Source: Bacteroidaceae bacterium (GTDB taxonomy: Bacteria > Bacteroidota > Bacteroidia > Bacteroidales > Bacteroidaceae). Taken from it: 64,000 nt of DNA. The notes under the pieces were generated by a model, which was given only the letters and a program-made list of their open reading frames with translations, was not told the origin of the DNA and searched no databases. The stretch is from the NCBI GenBank assembly GCA_017464815.1, contig JAFTYI010000011.1, forward strand, positions 124,001-188,000, given 5' to 3'. The translations under genes were made by a program, and so were the position numbers. Below, one piece after another: positions 15,912 through 25,525 of this stretch. The stretch's first letter is position 1; each line of letters begins with the position of its first letter.

Positions 15912-17969
15912 ATGGAAAAGAAATTCAAACGAACAACCGTCACTTCGGCATTGCCGTACGCCAATGGCCCTGTACATATCGGTCACTTGGCAGGAGTGTA
16001 TGTGCCGGCTGACATCTATGTGCGCTACTTGCGCTTGAAGGGTGAAGATGTCCTCTTCATCGGTGGAAGTGACGAGCATGGTGTGCCCGTCACCATCCGT
16101 GCCAAGAAAGAGGGATGTACGCCGCAAGATGTAGTGGACCGTTATCATGGCATCATCAAGAATGCCTTTGCCGACTTTGGCATCTCGTTCGATGTCTATT
16201 CGCGCACCACATCGAAGACTCATCATCAGTTGGCCAGCGACTTCTTCAAGAAACTCTATGAAGATGGCAAGTTTGTTGAGATGGAGAGCGAGCAGTTCTA
16301 CGACGAAGGAGCCAAGCAGTTCCTCAGCGACCGCAACATCATGGGACAGTGTCCTCGTTGTATGGCTGAGGGAGCCTATGGTGACCAGTGCGAGAAGTGC
16401 GGAAGCACCCTTTCGCCCGACGAACTCATCAATCCGGTGAATGCGCTCACCGGCAATCCCCTTGTGAAGAAGGCCACCAAGCATTGGTATCTTCCCTTGG
16501 ATGCTCATCAGCCTTGGCTTGAAGAGTGGATTCTGCAAGGACATAAGGAGTGGCGCACCAACGTCTATGGTCAGTGCAAGAGCTGGTTGGATGCCGGCTT
16601 GAAGCCTCGTGCCGTGACGCGCGACCTTGATTGGGGAATCCCCGTGCCCGTGGAGGGTGCTGAGGGAAAGGTGCTCTACGTGTGGTTTGATGCCCCCATC
16701 GGCTACATCAGCAACACCAAGGAACTTTGCGACGCCCATCCCGAGAAGGGCAGTTGGGAAACTTGGTGGAAAGACCCCGAGACGCGCCTTGTACACTTCA
16801 TCGGTAAGGACAACATTGTGTTCCATTGCATCGTTTTCCCCGCTATGTTGAAGGCCGAGGGTAGCTACATCCTTCCCGACAATGTGCCGAGCAACGAGTT
16901 CCTCAACTTGGAGGGCGACAAGATTTCCACCAGTCGCAATTGGGCCGTGTGGTTGCATGAGTATCTTGTGGATTTCCCCGGCAAGCAGGATGTGCTCCGC
17001 TACGTGCTCACCGCCAATGCGCCTGAGACGAAGGACAACGACTTCACTTGGAAGGATTTCCAGGCACGCAACAACAACGAGCTGGTGGCCGTTTACGGAA
17101 ACTTTGTCAACCGTGCCTTGCAACTTACCCAGAAGTACTACGACGGCGTAGTGCCTGCGCCTGGTGAACTGACCGATTATGACAAGGAGACGTTGGCCGA
17201 GTTCAAGGATGTGAAGGAGAAGGTGGAGCGCTTGCTCGACAACTTCAAGTTCCGCGACGCACAGAAGGAGGCGATGAACTTGGCACGTATCGGTAACAAG
17301 TACATTGCTGATTGCGAGCCGTGGAAGGTCATCAAGACCGATCCCGAGCGTGTGAAGACCATCATTTACATCTCCTTGCAGCTTACGGCCAATCTGGCTA
17401 TTGCCTTTGAACCGTTCTTGCCCTTCAGTAGCGAGAAGTTGCGCGGCATGTTGAACATGCCTACTTTCGAGTGGAACTCATTGGGTAACACTGACATTTT
17501 GCCCGTAGGCCATCAGTTGGCAGCTCCCGCCTTGCTCTTCGAAAAGATTGAAGATGCCACCATCGACGCACAGATGCAGCGCTTGGAGGAGATTAAGAAA
17601 GCCAACGAGGCGGCCGCTTACAAGGCCAATCCCGTCAAGCCGACCATTGCATTCGAGGATTTTGAGAAACTGGATATCCGTGTGGGTACGGTGCTTGAGT
17701 GTGAGCGTGTGCCCAAGATGAAGAAGCTCTTGAAGTTCAAGATTGCCGATGGCTTGGAAGACCGCACCATCGTGAGCGGCATTGCCGAGCACTATGCTCC
17801 CGAGGAGTTGGTGGGCAAGCAGGTGTTGTTCATTGCCAACCTGGCTCCCCGTCAGTTCAAGAACGGTTTGGTGAGCGAGGGTATGATACTCAGTGCCGAG
17901 AATTTCGATGGCTCATTGGCCGTGACTTCCCTTTTGAAAGAGGTGAAGCCCGGTAGTGAGGTGAAATAA
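15912..17969 (+). CDS. metG: Methionine--tRNA ligase
   Basis: Charges tRNA-Met. The 685-residue protein shows the class I HIGH signature at residues 22-25, a zinc knuckle (CPRC...CEKC, about residues 147-163), the KMSKS-equivalent KISTS at 337-341, and a C-terminal Trbp111/EMAP-type tRNA-binding domain (about 579-685) used for dimerisation and tRNA binding. The length matches the two-domain MetG1 form usual in Bacteroidetes. A long hairpin lies between it and the convergent SDR gene. Confidence 0.97.
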   Translation: MEKKFKRTTVTSALPYANGPVHIGHLAGVYVPADIYVRYLRLKGEDVLFIGGSDEHGVPVTIRAKKEGCTPQDVVDRYHGIIKNAFADFGISFDVYSRTTSKTHHQLASDFFKKLYEDGKFVEMESEQFYDEGAKQFLSDRNIMGQCPRCMAEGAYGDQCEKCGSTLSPDELINPVNALTGNPLVKKATKHWYLPLDAHQPWLEEWILQGHKEWRTNVYGQCKSWLDAGLKPRAVTRDLDWGIPVPVEGAEGKVLYVWFDAPIGYISNTKELCDAHPEKGSWETWWKDPETRLVHFIGKDNIVFHCIVFPAMLKAEGSYILPDNVPSNEFLNLEGDKISTSRNWAVWLHEYLVDFPGKQDVLRYVLTANAPETKDNDFTWKDFQARNNNELVAVYGNFVNRALQLTQKYYDGVVPAPGELTDYDKETLAEFKDVKEKVERLLDNFKFRDAQKEAMNLARIGNKYIADCEPWKVIKTDPERVKTIIYISLQLTANLAIAFEPFLPFSSEKLRGMLNMPTFEWNSLGNTDILPVGHQLAAPALLFEKIEDATIDAQMQRLEEIKKANEAAAYKANPVKPTIAFEDFEKLDIRVGTVLECERVPKMKKLLKFKIADGLEDRTIVSGIAEHYAPEELVGKQVLFIANLAPRQFKNGLVSEGMILSAENFDGSLAVTSLLKEVKPGSEVK

Positions 17970-17978
17970 GAAATATTT

Positions 17979-18053
17979 TAGGCACGGATTACACGGATTG
18001 ACACGGTTTTATTTTTTTTATATCTCCGTGTAATCCGCGTAATCCGTGCCTTA
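17979..18053. terminator. Large hairpin between convergent genes (dispersed repeat, copy C)
   Basis: Arms GGCACGGATTACACGGA (17981-17997) and TCCGCGTAATCCGTGCC (18034-18050) form a long stem around a T-rich loop. The position between the metG and SDR 3' ends suits a bidirectional terminator. Related in sequence to the elements at 2114 and 62818. Confidence 0.65.
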
Positions 18054-18063
18054 TAATATAGTT

Positions 18064-18876
18064 TTACATCGCAAACGTGTTGAATCCTCCGTCTACCACG
18101 GCAACGGTGCCGGTGACAAACTTCGATGCTTCGCTGAGCAGGTATTGCACGGTGCCGCACAACTCCTCGGGTTCGCCGAAGCGCTTGAAGGGAGTTTGGC
18201 GGATGACATCCTGTCCGCGTTCGGTCAGGTTGCCTTTTCCGTCGGTCAACAAGAGCAAGTTTTGCTCGGTGAGGAAGAAGCCCGGCGCGATGGCGTTCAC
18301 ACGAATCTTTTCGGTAAACTTGGTGGCCACTTCATTGGCCATGAAGGCGGTGAAGTTGGAGATGCCGGCCTTGGCTGCGGCATAGCCACACACGCGCGTC
18401 ATCGGGCGGAAGGCGGCCATGGACGAGAAGTTGATGATGCTGCCCTTGCCTTGCTCTACCATCGGTTTGAGGAACACCTGAGTGGGGATGACGGTGCCCG
18501 TCAGATTCAAGTCGAGCACGCGCTTGAACTGCTCGGGATCGAGGTCGAAGAAATTGCCCGTGGGAGCGATGGTGGCGCCAGGCATGTTGCCGCCGGCGGC
18601 ATTGAGCAATGCATCCACGCGGCCGTAAGCCTTCAGGATGTCCTGCAGGTTCTCCTCCACCTTCTGCACGTTCATCACGTCGGTTACCAGGAACATGGCT
18701 TCGCCACCGTTGGCCTTGATGTCGGCCACAATCTCGTTGCCCACCTCGGCTTTGCGTCCCATTATCACTACTTTTGCACCCTCTTTGGCCAGATATTTGG
18801 CGATGCAGCGGCCCAATACACCCGTACCACCGGTGATGACCACGACTTGATCCTTGATGCTGAATAATTCGTTCAT
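18064..18876 (-). CDS. SDR-family oxidoreductase, D-fructuronate/mannonate reductase-like
   Basis: The 270-residue Rossmann-fold dehydrogenase has the cofactor motif TGGTGVLG (residues 15-22), NAAGG (92-96), catalytic Ser151/152, Tyr165 and Lys169 (YAAAK). The NFFDLD and NLTGTVIPTQVF segments resemble the SDR form of D-mannonate oxidoreductase used in hexuronate breakdown in Bacteroidales and Bacillus. That would fit the pectin-active GH28 gene nearby, but a general SDR with another substrate is possible. It has its own promoter at 18915 and is convergent with metG. Confidence 0.75.
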   Translation of the reverse strand: MNELFSIKDQVVVITGGTGVLGRCIAKYLAKEGAKVVIMGRKAEVGNEIVADIKANGGEAMFLVTDVMNVQKVEENLQDILKAYGRVDALLNAAGGNMPGATIAPTGNFFDLDPEQFKRVLDLNLTGTVIPTQVFLKPMVEQGKGSIINFSSMAAFRPMTRVCGYAAAKAGISNFTAFMANEVATKFTEKIRVNAIAPGFFLTEQNLLLLTDGKGNLTERGQDVIRQTPFKRFGEPEELCGTVQYLLSEASKFVTGTVAVVDGGFNTFAM

Positions 18877-18914
18877 ATTATATGCTTTTGTTAGTTGAAA
18901 AAAGTTTCCGTTTG

Positions 18915-18922
18915 CAAAGGTA
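18915..18922 (-). promoter_or_regulatory. Promoter -7 box TACCTTTG for the SDR gene
   Basis: It is an exact TAnnTTTG match followed by CAAAC, 39 bp upstream of the ATG at 18876. Confidence 0.6.
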
Positions 18923-19090
18923 CGGATTACTTTCTTCAGATAAAAGAAAAAAGTGTTATTTATTTGTCGTGTAGCGTTAAGGATTCATTTCATCCCTGTC
19001 CGTAAGGTGAATTTTGTACATCTTTCGCGCAAAAAATCACGGGAAGTCACTAAAATCTCTCCAAACTGCGCGTAGTTCCTTAATTTTATG

Positions 19091-19098
19091 TATATTTG
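19091..19098 (+). promoter_or_regulatory. Promoter -7 box TATATTTG for the methyltransferase gene
   Basis: It is an exact match followed by CACGC. It rules out the TTG at 19096 as the real start and leaves ATG 19108 or 19120. Confidence 0.6.
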
Positions 19099-19119
19099 CA
19101 CGCTTCAATGCCGTGTGAA

Positions 19120-19809
19120 ATGAATTTTCTGAAAAGACTATACATTTGGTGCAGGCGTTTCCGTCATCGTCGGGGGTACGGTGTACACTCCCCCTTTGCC
19201 TATGGGCTGTTGACGGATGTGGTGTACGAACAGTTACCCTACTATGCATACGACGAGCTGAAGGCCGTACGCCGTTCGTTGCCACGCAAGGCCGTGCTTT
19301 ATCCCGAGCGGGTGGACAGGTTGCTCTTCCGCTTGGTCAACTGCTTTTATCCCCAAAGTGTGTTGGAGGTGGGCACAGGAGCGGGCTTGAGCCTCTGCTA
19401 CATGGCTGCCGGGCGCGTGAGTGCGCGGTGCGTGTCACTCCCAGGTGAAGAGGCTTCGGGGGTGGTGGCCGCTGAGCACATCGACTTGTGCGAAAATGCC
19501 ACGCTGGTGCCCGGTCCTCTGATGGAAACCCTTTGCACAGAGCTGGCATTGGAGCCGAAGGTGGATTTCCTGCATATTGCACACACCGGAAATTACGCGC
19601 AGGTCTTCGAAAAATTTCTCCCTCACGCGACAGAAAAATCGTTGGTGGTAATCGGGGGAATCCATGAGACCCGTGCCAAGCGCGAATGGTGGAGCCGTGT
19701 GGTGGCCGATGAGCGGACGGGCGTCACCTTCGACCTCTACGACGTGGGCCTTGTCTTCTTTGACCACACGAAGAACAAGCAGCACTACGTGGTGAACTTC
19801 TGGGAATAG
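19120..19809 (+). CDS. Class I SAM-dependent methyltransferase-like protein
   Basis: The protein has 229 residues from the ATG at 19120. The N-terminal R-x-G-x-G-V-H-S-P-F-A-Y motif and the SAM-binding loop VLEVGTGAGLSL place it with O-methyltransferase-like Rossmann proteins common in Bacteroidetes. The acidic and metal residues expected of catechol-type enzymes are not obvious, so the substrate and activity are uncertain. The start was chosen because the promoter box ends only about 20 nt upstream; ATG 19108 is the alternative. The GH28 gene follows 43 bp downstream. Confidence 0.65.
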   Translation: MNFLKRLYIWCRRFRHRRGYGVHSPFAYGLLTDVVYEQLPYYAYDELKAVRRSLPRKAVLYPERVDRLLFRLVNCFYPQSVLEVGTGAGLSLCYMAAGRVSARCVSLPGEEASGVVAAEHIDLCENATLVPGPLMETLCTELALEPKVDFLHIAHTGNYAQVFEKFLPHATEKSLVVIGGIHETRAKREWWSRVVADERTGVTFDLYDVGLVFFDHTKNKQHYVVNFWE

Positions 19810-19852
19810 GAACTAATGTGTGAACATGAACTAAATAAGTAAGATAAAAACA

Positions 19853-21463
19853 ATGAAAAGACTCTTCAAGAATGTAGCCGCGTTGCTACTCGTTGCTGCC
19901 GCTTTCTCGGCTTGTGCGCAAGCTCCCACGCAGCAGACTTGCCAGCAGGGCATCTGTCCCTCAGTGTATGACAACCTTCCCTTCGAAATGAGTGCCGTCG
20001 AGCAACCCACCTTCCCTGATTATCAGGTGAGCATCGTCGACTTCGGCGCCAAGGGCGATGGCATTACCCTCAATACCGAAGCCATCAACAAGGCCATCAC
20101 CACCGTCAGCGAAAAGGGCGGAGGCAAGGTGGTTATCCCCGCAGGAATCTGGTATACAGGCCCTATCGTGCTGAAAAGCAATGTGAATCTGCATGCTGAG
20201 GCCAATGCACTCGTGGTCTTCTCCGACGACTTCATGCTCTATCCCATTCTCGACACTTCGTTTGAAGGGTTGAACACCCGTCGTTGCCAATCCCCCTTGT
20301 CGGCTTATGGTGCCGAGAACATCGCCATCACCGGAAAGGGCGTGTTCGATGGCTCGGGCGACAGTTGGCGTCCTGTGAAGAAGAGCAAGATGACCGACGG
20401 TCAGTGGAAGAAACTCATCAATAGCGGAGGCGTGGTGGAAGGCAACGTGTGGTATCCCACCGAAGGCTCGCTCAAGGGAGCCAAAGCTACCAAGCAGTTC
20501 AACACACCCGAAGGCCTCGCCACCGAAGCCGAGTGGGACGAGGTGCGCCCTTGGCTCCGCCCCGTGCTCCTCAGCTTTGTGAAATGCAAGCGCGTGTTGC
20601 TGGAAGATGCCACCTTCAAGAACTCACCCGCATGGTGCCTCCATCCCCTGATGTGTGAGAACATCACCCTCAACCGTGTGAAGGTGTTCAACCCTTGGTA
20701 TTCGCAAAACGGTGATGCGCTCGACCTCGAATCGTGCAAGAATGCCCTGGTCATCAACTGCATCTTTGATGCCGGTGACGATGCCATCTGCATCAAGTCA
20801 GGCAAGGACAAGGACGGTCGCGAGCGCGGCATCCCCTGTGAAAACGTGGTGGTGAAGAACAACGTGGTGCTTCACGGACACGGCGGATTCGTCGTTGGTA
20901 GCGAGATGTCCGGCGGTGTGAAGAACATCTACGTGTCCGACTGCTCATTCCTGGGCACCGATGTGGGCCTCCGCTTCAAGAGCACCCGTGGACGTGGCGG
21001 CGTGGTGGAGAATATCTACATCGACCGCATCAACATGATTGACATCCCCAACGAACCCCTCCTCTTCGACCTCTTCTACGGAGGCAAGGGCGCTGGTGAA
21101 GAGACCGACGAAGAGGTGGCCGCCCGCATGCGTGCCGCCATCCCCGCGGTGACCGAGGAGACTCCGGCTTTCCGCAACATCTTCATCTCTAACGTGAATT
21201 GTAAGGGCACCGACGGACGCGCCATGTTCTTCAACGGCCTTCCCGAAATGCCCGTGAAGAACGTCGTGGTGAAGAACGTTGTCATCACCGAGGCCAAGAA
21301 GGGAATCGTCATCAGTCAGGCAGAGGACGTGACGCTGGAAAACGTGCGCATCGAAACCGTTGACGGAAGCGACCGCCTGAAGGTGAACAACGCTAAAAAC
21401 CTGAAAGTCGGCGACAAGGAATATGCCGAAATAGGGTACAAGGCACAGAGCATCGAACTGTAA
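19853..21463 (+). CDS. Glycoside hydrolase family 28 polygalacturonase-like lipoprotein
   Basis: Pectin-degrading beta-helix enzyme, probably surface or periplasmic and lipid-anchored: the signal ends AFSAC with Cys21. GH28 catalytic signatures are NGD (Asp288), DD (Asp309-Asp310) and GHG (His343), in a 536-residue right-handed parallel beta-helix. The N-terminal DFGAKGDG motif is typical of pectate-lyase/GH28 superfamily helices. The substrate may be homogalacturonan or rhamnogalacturonan. The adenosyltransferase gene starts one base after its stop, implying co-transcription. The GH88/105 gene at 57134 may act on related oligosaccharides. Confidence 0.88.
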   Translation: MKRLFKNVAALLLVAAAFSACAQAPTQQTCQQGICPSVYDNLPFEMSAVEQPTFPDYQVSIVDFGAKGDGITLNTEAINKAITTVSEKGGGKVVIPAGIWYTGPIVLKSNVNLHAEANALVVFSDDFMLYPILDTSFEGLNTRRCQSPLSAYGAENIAITGKGVFDGSGDSWRPVKKSKMTDGQWKKLINSGGVVEGNVWYPTEGSLKGAKATKQFNTPEGLATEAEWDEVRPWLRPVLLSFVKCKRVLLEDATFKNSPAWCLHPLMCENITLNRVKVFNPWYSQNGDALDLESCKNALVINCIFDAGDDAICIKSGKDKDGRERGIPCENVVVKNNVVLHGHGGFVVGSEMSGGVKNIYVSDCSFLGTDVGLRFKSTRGRGGVVENIYIDRINMIDIPNEPLLFDLFYGGKGAGEETDEEVAARMRAAIPAVTEETPAFRNIFISNVNCKGTDGRAMFFNGLPEMPVKNVVVKNVVITEAKKGIVISQAEDVTLENVRIETVDGSDRLKVNNAKNLKVGDKEYAEIGYKAQSIEL

Positions 21464-21464
21464 T

Positions 21465-22022
21465 ATGAAAATCTACACCAAGACCGGTGACAAAGGGACA
21501 ACCAGCCTCGTAGGAGGCGCGCGTGTGGCAAAGACGCACGTGCGCCTCGAGGCCTATGGCACACTGGACGAGCTGAACGCCCACCTGGGATTGCTATCCA
21601 CCTGCTTGAGCGACGCGGCCGACGTGGCCGACGTGCGCAAGATGCAAAACCTCCTTTTTGTGGCGGGCACATTGCTTGCCACAGAAGAGGAATCCCCCTG
21701 CTGGGACAAGTTACCACATGTGACTGATGCCGACGTGGCTCACATCGAACAGCTCATCGACGCGTTGCAGGAATCCCTTCCACCCTTGCGGGCTTTCGTC
21801 CTTCCCGGAGGAACCCGTGCCAGTGCTCAGGCACACGTCTGTCGCACCGTCTGCCGACGGGCGGAAAGGAGGGTCTTGGCCATGGCTGAAGCAGGCATTC
21901 GGGTAGAGGAACAAATCATCGCATTATTGAACCGAATGTCCGACTATCTGTTTGTCTTGTCGCGCAAAACCAATCATCTTGCAGATTGTGACGAAATTTT
22001 TTATAATAATGCTTGTGATTGA
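21465..22022 (+). CDS. Cob(I)yrinic acid a,c-diamide adenosyltransferase, PduO type
   Basis: Transfers the adenosyl group of ATP to cobalamin to form coenzyme B12. The 185-residue protein has the PduO N-terminal motif YTKTGDKGTTSLVGG, then RLEAYGTLDELNAHLG and the C-terminal RRAERRV and LNRMSDYLFVLSR helices that form the trimeric five-helix bundle. All expected motifs are present. It starts directly after the GH28 stop and is followed by a DUF2795 gene under its own promoter. Confidence 0.92.
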   Translation: MKIYTKTGDKGTTSLVGGARVAKTHVRLEAYGTLDELNAHLGLLSTCLSDAADVADVRKMQNLLFVAGTLLATEEESPCWDKLPHVTDADVAHIEQLIDALQESLPPLRAFVLPGGTRASAQAHVCRTVCRRAERRVLAMAEAGIRVEEQIIALLNRMSDYLFVLSRKTNHLADCDEIFYNNACD

Positions 22023-22042
22023 GAATATTTGTTTTATTTTTG
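22013..22042 (+). promoter_or_regulatory. Promoter for the DUF2795 gene (TTG, 19 bp, TATTTTTG)
   Basis: The -7 box TATTTTTG is at 22035-22042, with a -33-type TTG at 22013-22015 overlapping the end of the adenosyltransferase gene. Confidence 0.6.
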
Positions 22043-22072
22043 CGCCCAAATTATAAATAAGGAAAGAAAACT

Positions 22073-22294
22073 ATGTATTGGACATTGGAATTGGCCTCCA
22101 AATTGGAGGATGCTCCTTGGCCCGCTTCCAAGGACGAATTGATTGACTACGCCGTGCGCTCAGGCGCACCACTTGAAGTGATAGAGAACTTGCAGGAAAT
22201 CGAGGACGAAGGTGATGTGTACGAGTCCATCGAAGAAATCTGGCCCGATTATCCCAGCAAAGAAGACTTCTTCTTCAACGAAGATGAGTATTAA
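22073..22294 (+). CDS. DUF2795 domain protein
   Basis: The 73-residue acidic protein contains the pattern W-P-A-S-K-D-E-L-I-D-Y-A, then A-P-x-E-V-I-E-N-L, and a tail rich in Asp/Glu. This matches the small DUF2795 family, often seen beside the PduO-type adenosyltransferase in Bacteroidales. The molecular function is unknown. It is monocistronic by appearance: promoter upstream and a strong terminator six bases after the stop. Confidence 0.8.
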   Translation: MYWTLELASKLEDAPWPASKDELIDYAVRSGAPLEVIENLQEIEDEGDVYESIEEIWPDYPSKEDFFFNEDEY

Positions 22295-22299
22295 AATGA

Positions 22300-22343
22300 C
22301 GGAGAATGTGGTGATTATCCCCCATTCTCCGCTATTTTTATTT
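22300..22343 (+). terminator. Rho-independent terminator after the DUF2795 gene
   Basis: The stem CGGAGAATG (22300-22308) / CATTCTCCG (22323-22331) is followed by a T-rich tract. Confidence 0.8.
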
Positions 22344-22371
22344 AATTTTTCTCATTTTTTCTATTTTTTTC

Positions 22372-22402
22372 TTTGCAGGGAAGAATATTCTATGTACTTT
22401 TG
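22372..22402 (+). promoter_or_regulatory. Promoter for the coiled-coil lipoprotein gene (TTTG, 19 bp, TACTTTTG)
   Basis: Both Bacteroidetes elements are present with ideal 19-bp spacing: TTTG at 22372-22375 and TACTTTTG at 22395-22402. The predicted leader is about 110 nt. Confidence 0.75.
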
Positions 22403-22520
22403 TCGCCTAATAGTGTGCCTACGCATCTCTTTCGCGTCGGAAAAGTGGAAGATGTGTGGCATATATAATAAGGTGTAGAAAAGAAAGAAACTAAATTTTA
22501 ATAACTAATTTTTAAATTTT

Positions 22521-25418
22521 ATGATGAAGAAAAACTTTAGTAAGTATTTCATGATTGCAGCCGTAGCTGTAACCATGGGGTTTGTCTCTTCTTGTAAGGA
22601 TTACGAAGATGAGATGGTTGCTGAGTTCCGCGGCGAAGACGTGGCTTTGAAAGGCTCAATCGCCAACTTGGAAAGTGATTTGGAAAAGGGTTTGGCTGAT
22701 GCCAAGGCTGAGCGCGAGGCTCTCGAGCAGGAGTTGACTGACGAAATCAACGAAGTGAAGGAGTTGTATGCTACCAAGGCTGAGTTGGAAGCTGCCAAGA
22801 ACGAGCATGATGCTGACGTTGAGGCTTTGGAAGCAAAGATTGCTGGCGTAGATGCTGATTTGCAGGTTGCAAAGGCAAGCTTGGAAAGCACTATCGGTCG
22901 TGTGACTGCTGCTGAGGCAAAAATCAACACGTTGGAAGCTGCTGTTGAGACTTTGAAGAATAAGGATGCTGAAATCGAGCAGTCTATCAAGACCTTGAAG
23001 GAGACTTTGGCTAACGAGCAGGCTACTCAAGATCAGAAGATTAAGGCTCTCGAGGATGTTATTCCTTTGATCAATAGCGATATTGCTGCTTTGCAAGGTA
23101 GAGCTGATTCTTTGGCTTCTGTTGCTGCTGCTCACGATAAGGCAATTGCTGACGTAAACAACTTGATTAGCGAGTTGGAAGCTGAGCATGCTGCTGATTG
23201 CGATAGCTTGGCTGGTGTTTTGGACGGTGTACAGAAGACAATGAAGACTTTGGCAAGCAAGGCTGACGTGAAGAAGTTGCTCGATGCTTTGGAAGAAGAT
23301 ATGACTGCAGCTCTCGACAACGCAATTGCTGGTGTGGAGACAACAATGAACAACTTGTTCAATGAGGTTAAGGCTGCTACAGAGGAAAATGCTGAGGCTA
23401 TTGCAGCTTTGGAAGAGGCTTTGGATGCTCACAAGGCAGAGGCTGCTGCCGAGTTGGCTGCTCAGGCTCTCAAAATGGATTCTATCGACAATGCTTTGAA
23501 TGAAACTATCGCTGCTCTTGATGAGGAGTTGAACAACAAGATTGACTCTCTTGATGAGGCTGTGGATGGCGCTATTACTGAATTGGAAGAGGCTATTGAT
23601 TCTGTTGAGAAAAAGATGCAAGCTCAGATTGATACTCTCAAGCAAGATTTGACTGACCTCGAAGCTCGCGTAGCTGCTAACGAAGAGGCTATTGCTGAGT
23701 TGATTGAGCGTGTTGATGAAATCGAAGAAGACTTGGATAACTTGACTGACGCTTTCGAAAAGCGCATCACTAACATCTCTATCCAGGGTGCTTACAGCCC
23801 CGTTTTGGGTTACTTCAACATGCCTATGGGCTTGAAGTCTAACGTATTGGCTGCTTATCAGGGCGCTGAGTTGACTAACACTAACGAACTGAAGTTCCCC
23901 TATGCTTACTCAGAGTCTGTTGTTGCTGGTTATGAAACTATCGACGCTGCCGTATTAGAGAAACTTGCTCCTACTACATTGGATATTGAGCAGGGCGAAA
24001 TCATCGGTACACAGAACGAAAGTGGTAAGACTTACGCTGGTAAGGTTTACATGGTAGTTAACCCCACTGAGGTTGACTTGAAGGACGTTACATTCAGCGT
24101 AGTTAATAGCTTGGGTGAAGTTGCTCCCGTTGAACTCGCTGCGCCTGTAGTGTCTGAGGATAAGCTTTCATTTGGTTACACTCGCGCAGGTGCTGCTCTC
24201 TACGAGGCTACTGCATACGTTGATGCTGAAGAAACTAACGTTAGCTTGAACGTGGCTGACTACAAGGATATCTTCTCTGACCTGAAGAACCGTCAGTTGA
24301 ACGTTGCCGACATCGTTTCTACTCTCTACAACACATTCAACCAGATTGCTGACGCTAACGCTATCAGCGCTGAGTGGACTGACACTCTCCACGGTGAAGA
24401 GCACGCTCACACTGTAATGTCTGACTATGCATTGGCTGCTGTTTCTGTGAAGCCTCTGTCATTCAACATGATTCCTGTTTTGGAAGACATCAACTTCGGC
24501 ACTGGCACAACCCTTGCTGCTAACAAGGTAAATGCCATCATCGACAGACTTGTTGAAAAGGTGAAGTTCGACATCCAGATTCCTGGCATCAAGAAATTTG
24601 ACATTCAGATTGATAAGGTTGAGATTGATGAGAATAAGTTCAATATTTCATTCAATGATACTATCACTATCGAAGGTCAAACGTACAAAATTTTCGAAGA
24701 CGGTCAGAATATTGCTTATATTGACCTCTCCGCTGTGGGAGGTTCATCTAACGCTCCTGTAAAGGTCGTAGGAGACAAATCTATCACTGTTGAAGGAAAA
24801 ACTGTCACTGTCTCATATAGCTATACTGAGATTGCTGGTGAAATAGCAAAGATTGAATCTACTGTCAATGGTTCTTTGGAGCAACTTGAGGCTATGGTTA
24901 ACCAAGTTAACGGCATGATTGAGATGTTGGAAGAAACAGAAGCTAAGTTGAACAACACTTTGAACAACGCTAAGAACACTATCGCTTCTAAGTTGATGAG
25001 CGGTATTGAGAAGGTTGCAAACCGCATGGGTAGCTTGATGAACAAGGCTGACAACATCCTCCGTCCCGTGATGTTGCTCAACACTACTGATGGCCTGTCA
25101 GTATTGAGCCAGTCAGTTAATCGTCCGGTTGCTGTTGCTAACGGTGCTGTACTCGTTCCCACTACTTACAACGCTGAGCTGATTACTCCTATCTACAAGA
25201 AGTACGTAGCTGTAACCAAGGCTTGGGATAAGGCTGGTAACGAAGTTGCAGACATCACAAGCGCTAACGATGGCGAAGGCTTCAACGAAGTTCTCGAAGG
25301 CGATGTTCACACTGTAGCCCTCAACGGTCAGTCTGGTTACAAGTACGAGATCACTTACTCTGCTCTCGACTTCCACGGCTATGTAGTTAACACCAAGTAC
25401 TACGTGACAGTTAAGTAA
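22521..25418 (+). CDS. Large coiled-coil surface lipoprotein (unrecognised family)
   Basis: The 965-residue protein has a lipoprotein signal (SSC, Cys25). Residues about 35-413 are an almost unbroken Ala/Glu/Leu/Asp-rich heptad coiled coil, followed by a beta-rich domain starting ITNISIQGAYSP (about 414-790), a second short helical coil (about 790-850) and a beta-rich C-terminus. A coil of this length would be a rod of very roughly 55 nm if fully helical (inference). Codons are strongly skewed to GCT, GTT, AAG and TTG, unlike the neighbours except the next gene, suggesting very high expression. The OmpA-family gene follows after 107 bp. I do not recognise a named family; a structural surface fibre or an envelope-spacing role is a guess. 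Confidence 0.7.
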   Translation: MMKKNFSKYFMIAAVAVTMGFVSSCKDYEDEMVAEFRGEDVALKGSIANLESDLEKGLADAKAEREALEQELTDEINEVKELYATKAELEAAKNEHDADVEALEAKIAGVDADLQVAKASLESTIGRVTAAEAKINTLEAAVETLKNKDAEIEQSIKTLKETLANEQATQDQKIKALEDVIPLINSDIAALQGRADSLASVAAAHDKAIADVNNLISELEAEHAADCDSLAGVLDGVQKTMKTLASKADVKKLLDALEEDMTAALDNAIAGVETTMNNLFNEVKAATEENAEAIAALEEALDAHKAEAAAELAAQALKMDSIDNALNETIAALDEELNNKIDSLDEAVDGAITELEEAIDSVEKKMQAQIDTLKQDLTDLEARVAANEEAIAELIERVDEIEEDLDNLTDAFEKRITNISIQGAYSPVLGYFNMPMGLKSNVLAAYQGAELTNTNELKFPYAYSESVVAGYETIDAAVLEKLAPTTLDIEQGEIIGTQNESGKTYAGKVYMVVNPTEVDLKDVTFSVVNSLGEVAPVELAAPVVSEDKLSFGYTRAGAALYEATAYVDAEETNVSLNVADYKDIFSDLKNRQLNVADIVSTLYNTFNQIADANAISAEWTDTLHGEEHAHTVMSDYALAAVSVKPLSFNMIPVLEDINFGTGTTLAANKVNAIIDRLVEKVKFDIQIPGIKKFDIQIDKVEIDENKFNISFNDTITIEGQTYKIFEDGQNIAYIDLSAVGGSSNAPVKVVGDKSITVEGKTVTVSYSYTEIAGEIAKIESTVNGSLEQLEAMVNQVNGMIEMLEETEAKLNNTLNNAKNTIASKLMSGIEKVANRMGSLMNKADNILRPVMLLNTTDGLSVLSQSVNRPVAVANGAVLVPTTYNAELITPIYKKYVAVTKAWDKAGNEVADITSANDGEGFNEVLEGDVHTVALNGQSGYKYEITYSALDFHGYVVNTKYYVTVK

Positions 25419-25525
25419 TCAAGGAGCATAACGAAAGAGAAAGAGTTAACCATCGGAGTGGGGAAGGCCCCCTACGGACCCTCCCCCTCCCATGAAAAGA
25501 ATAACAAATAAATAAAGAGAATAAT

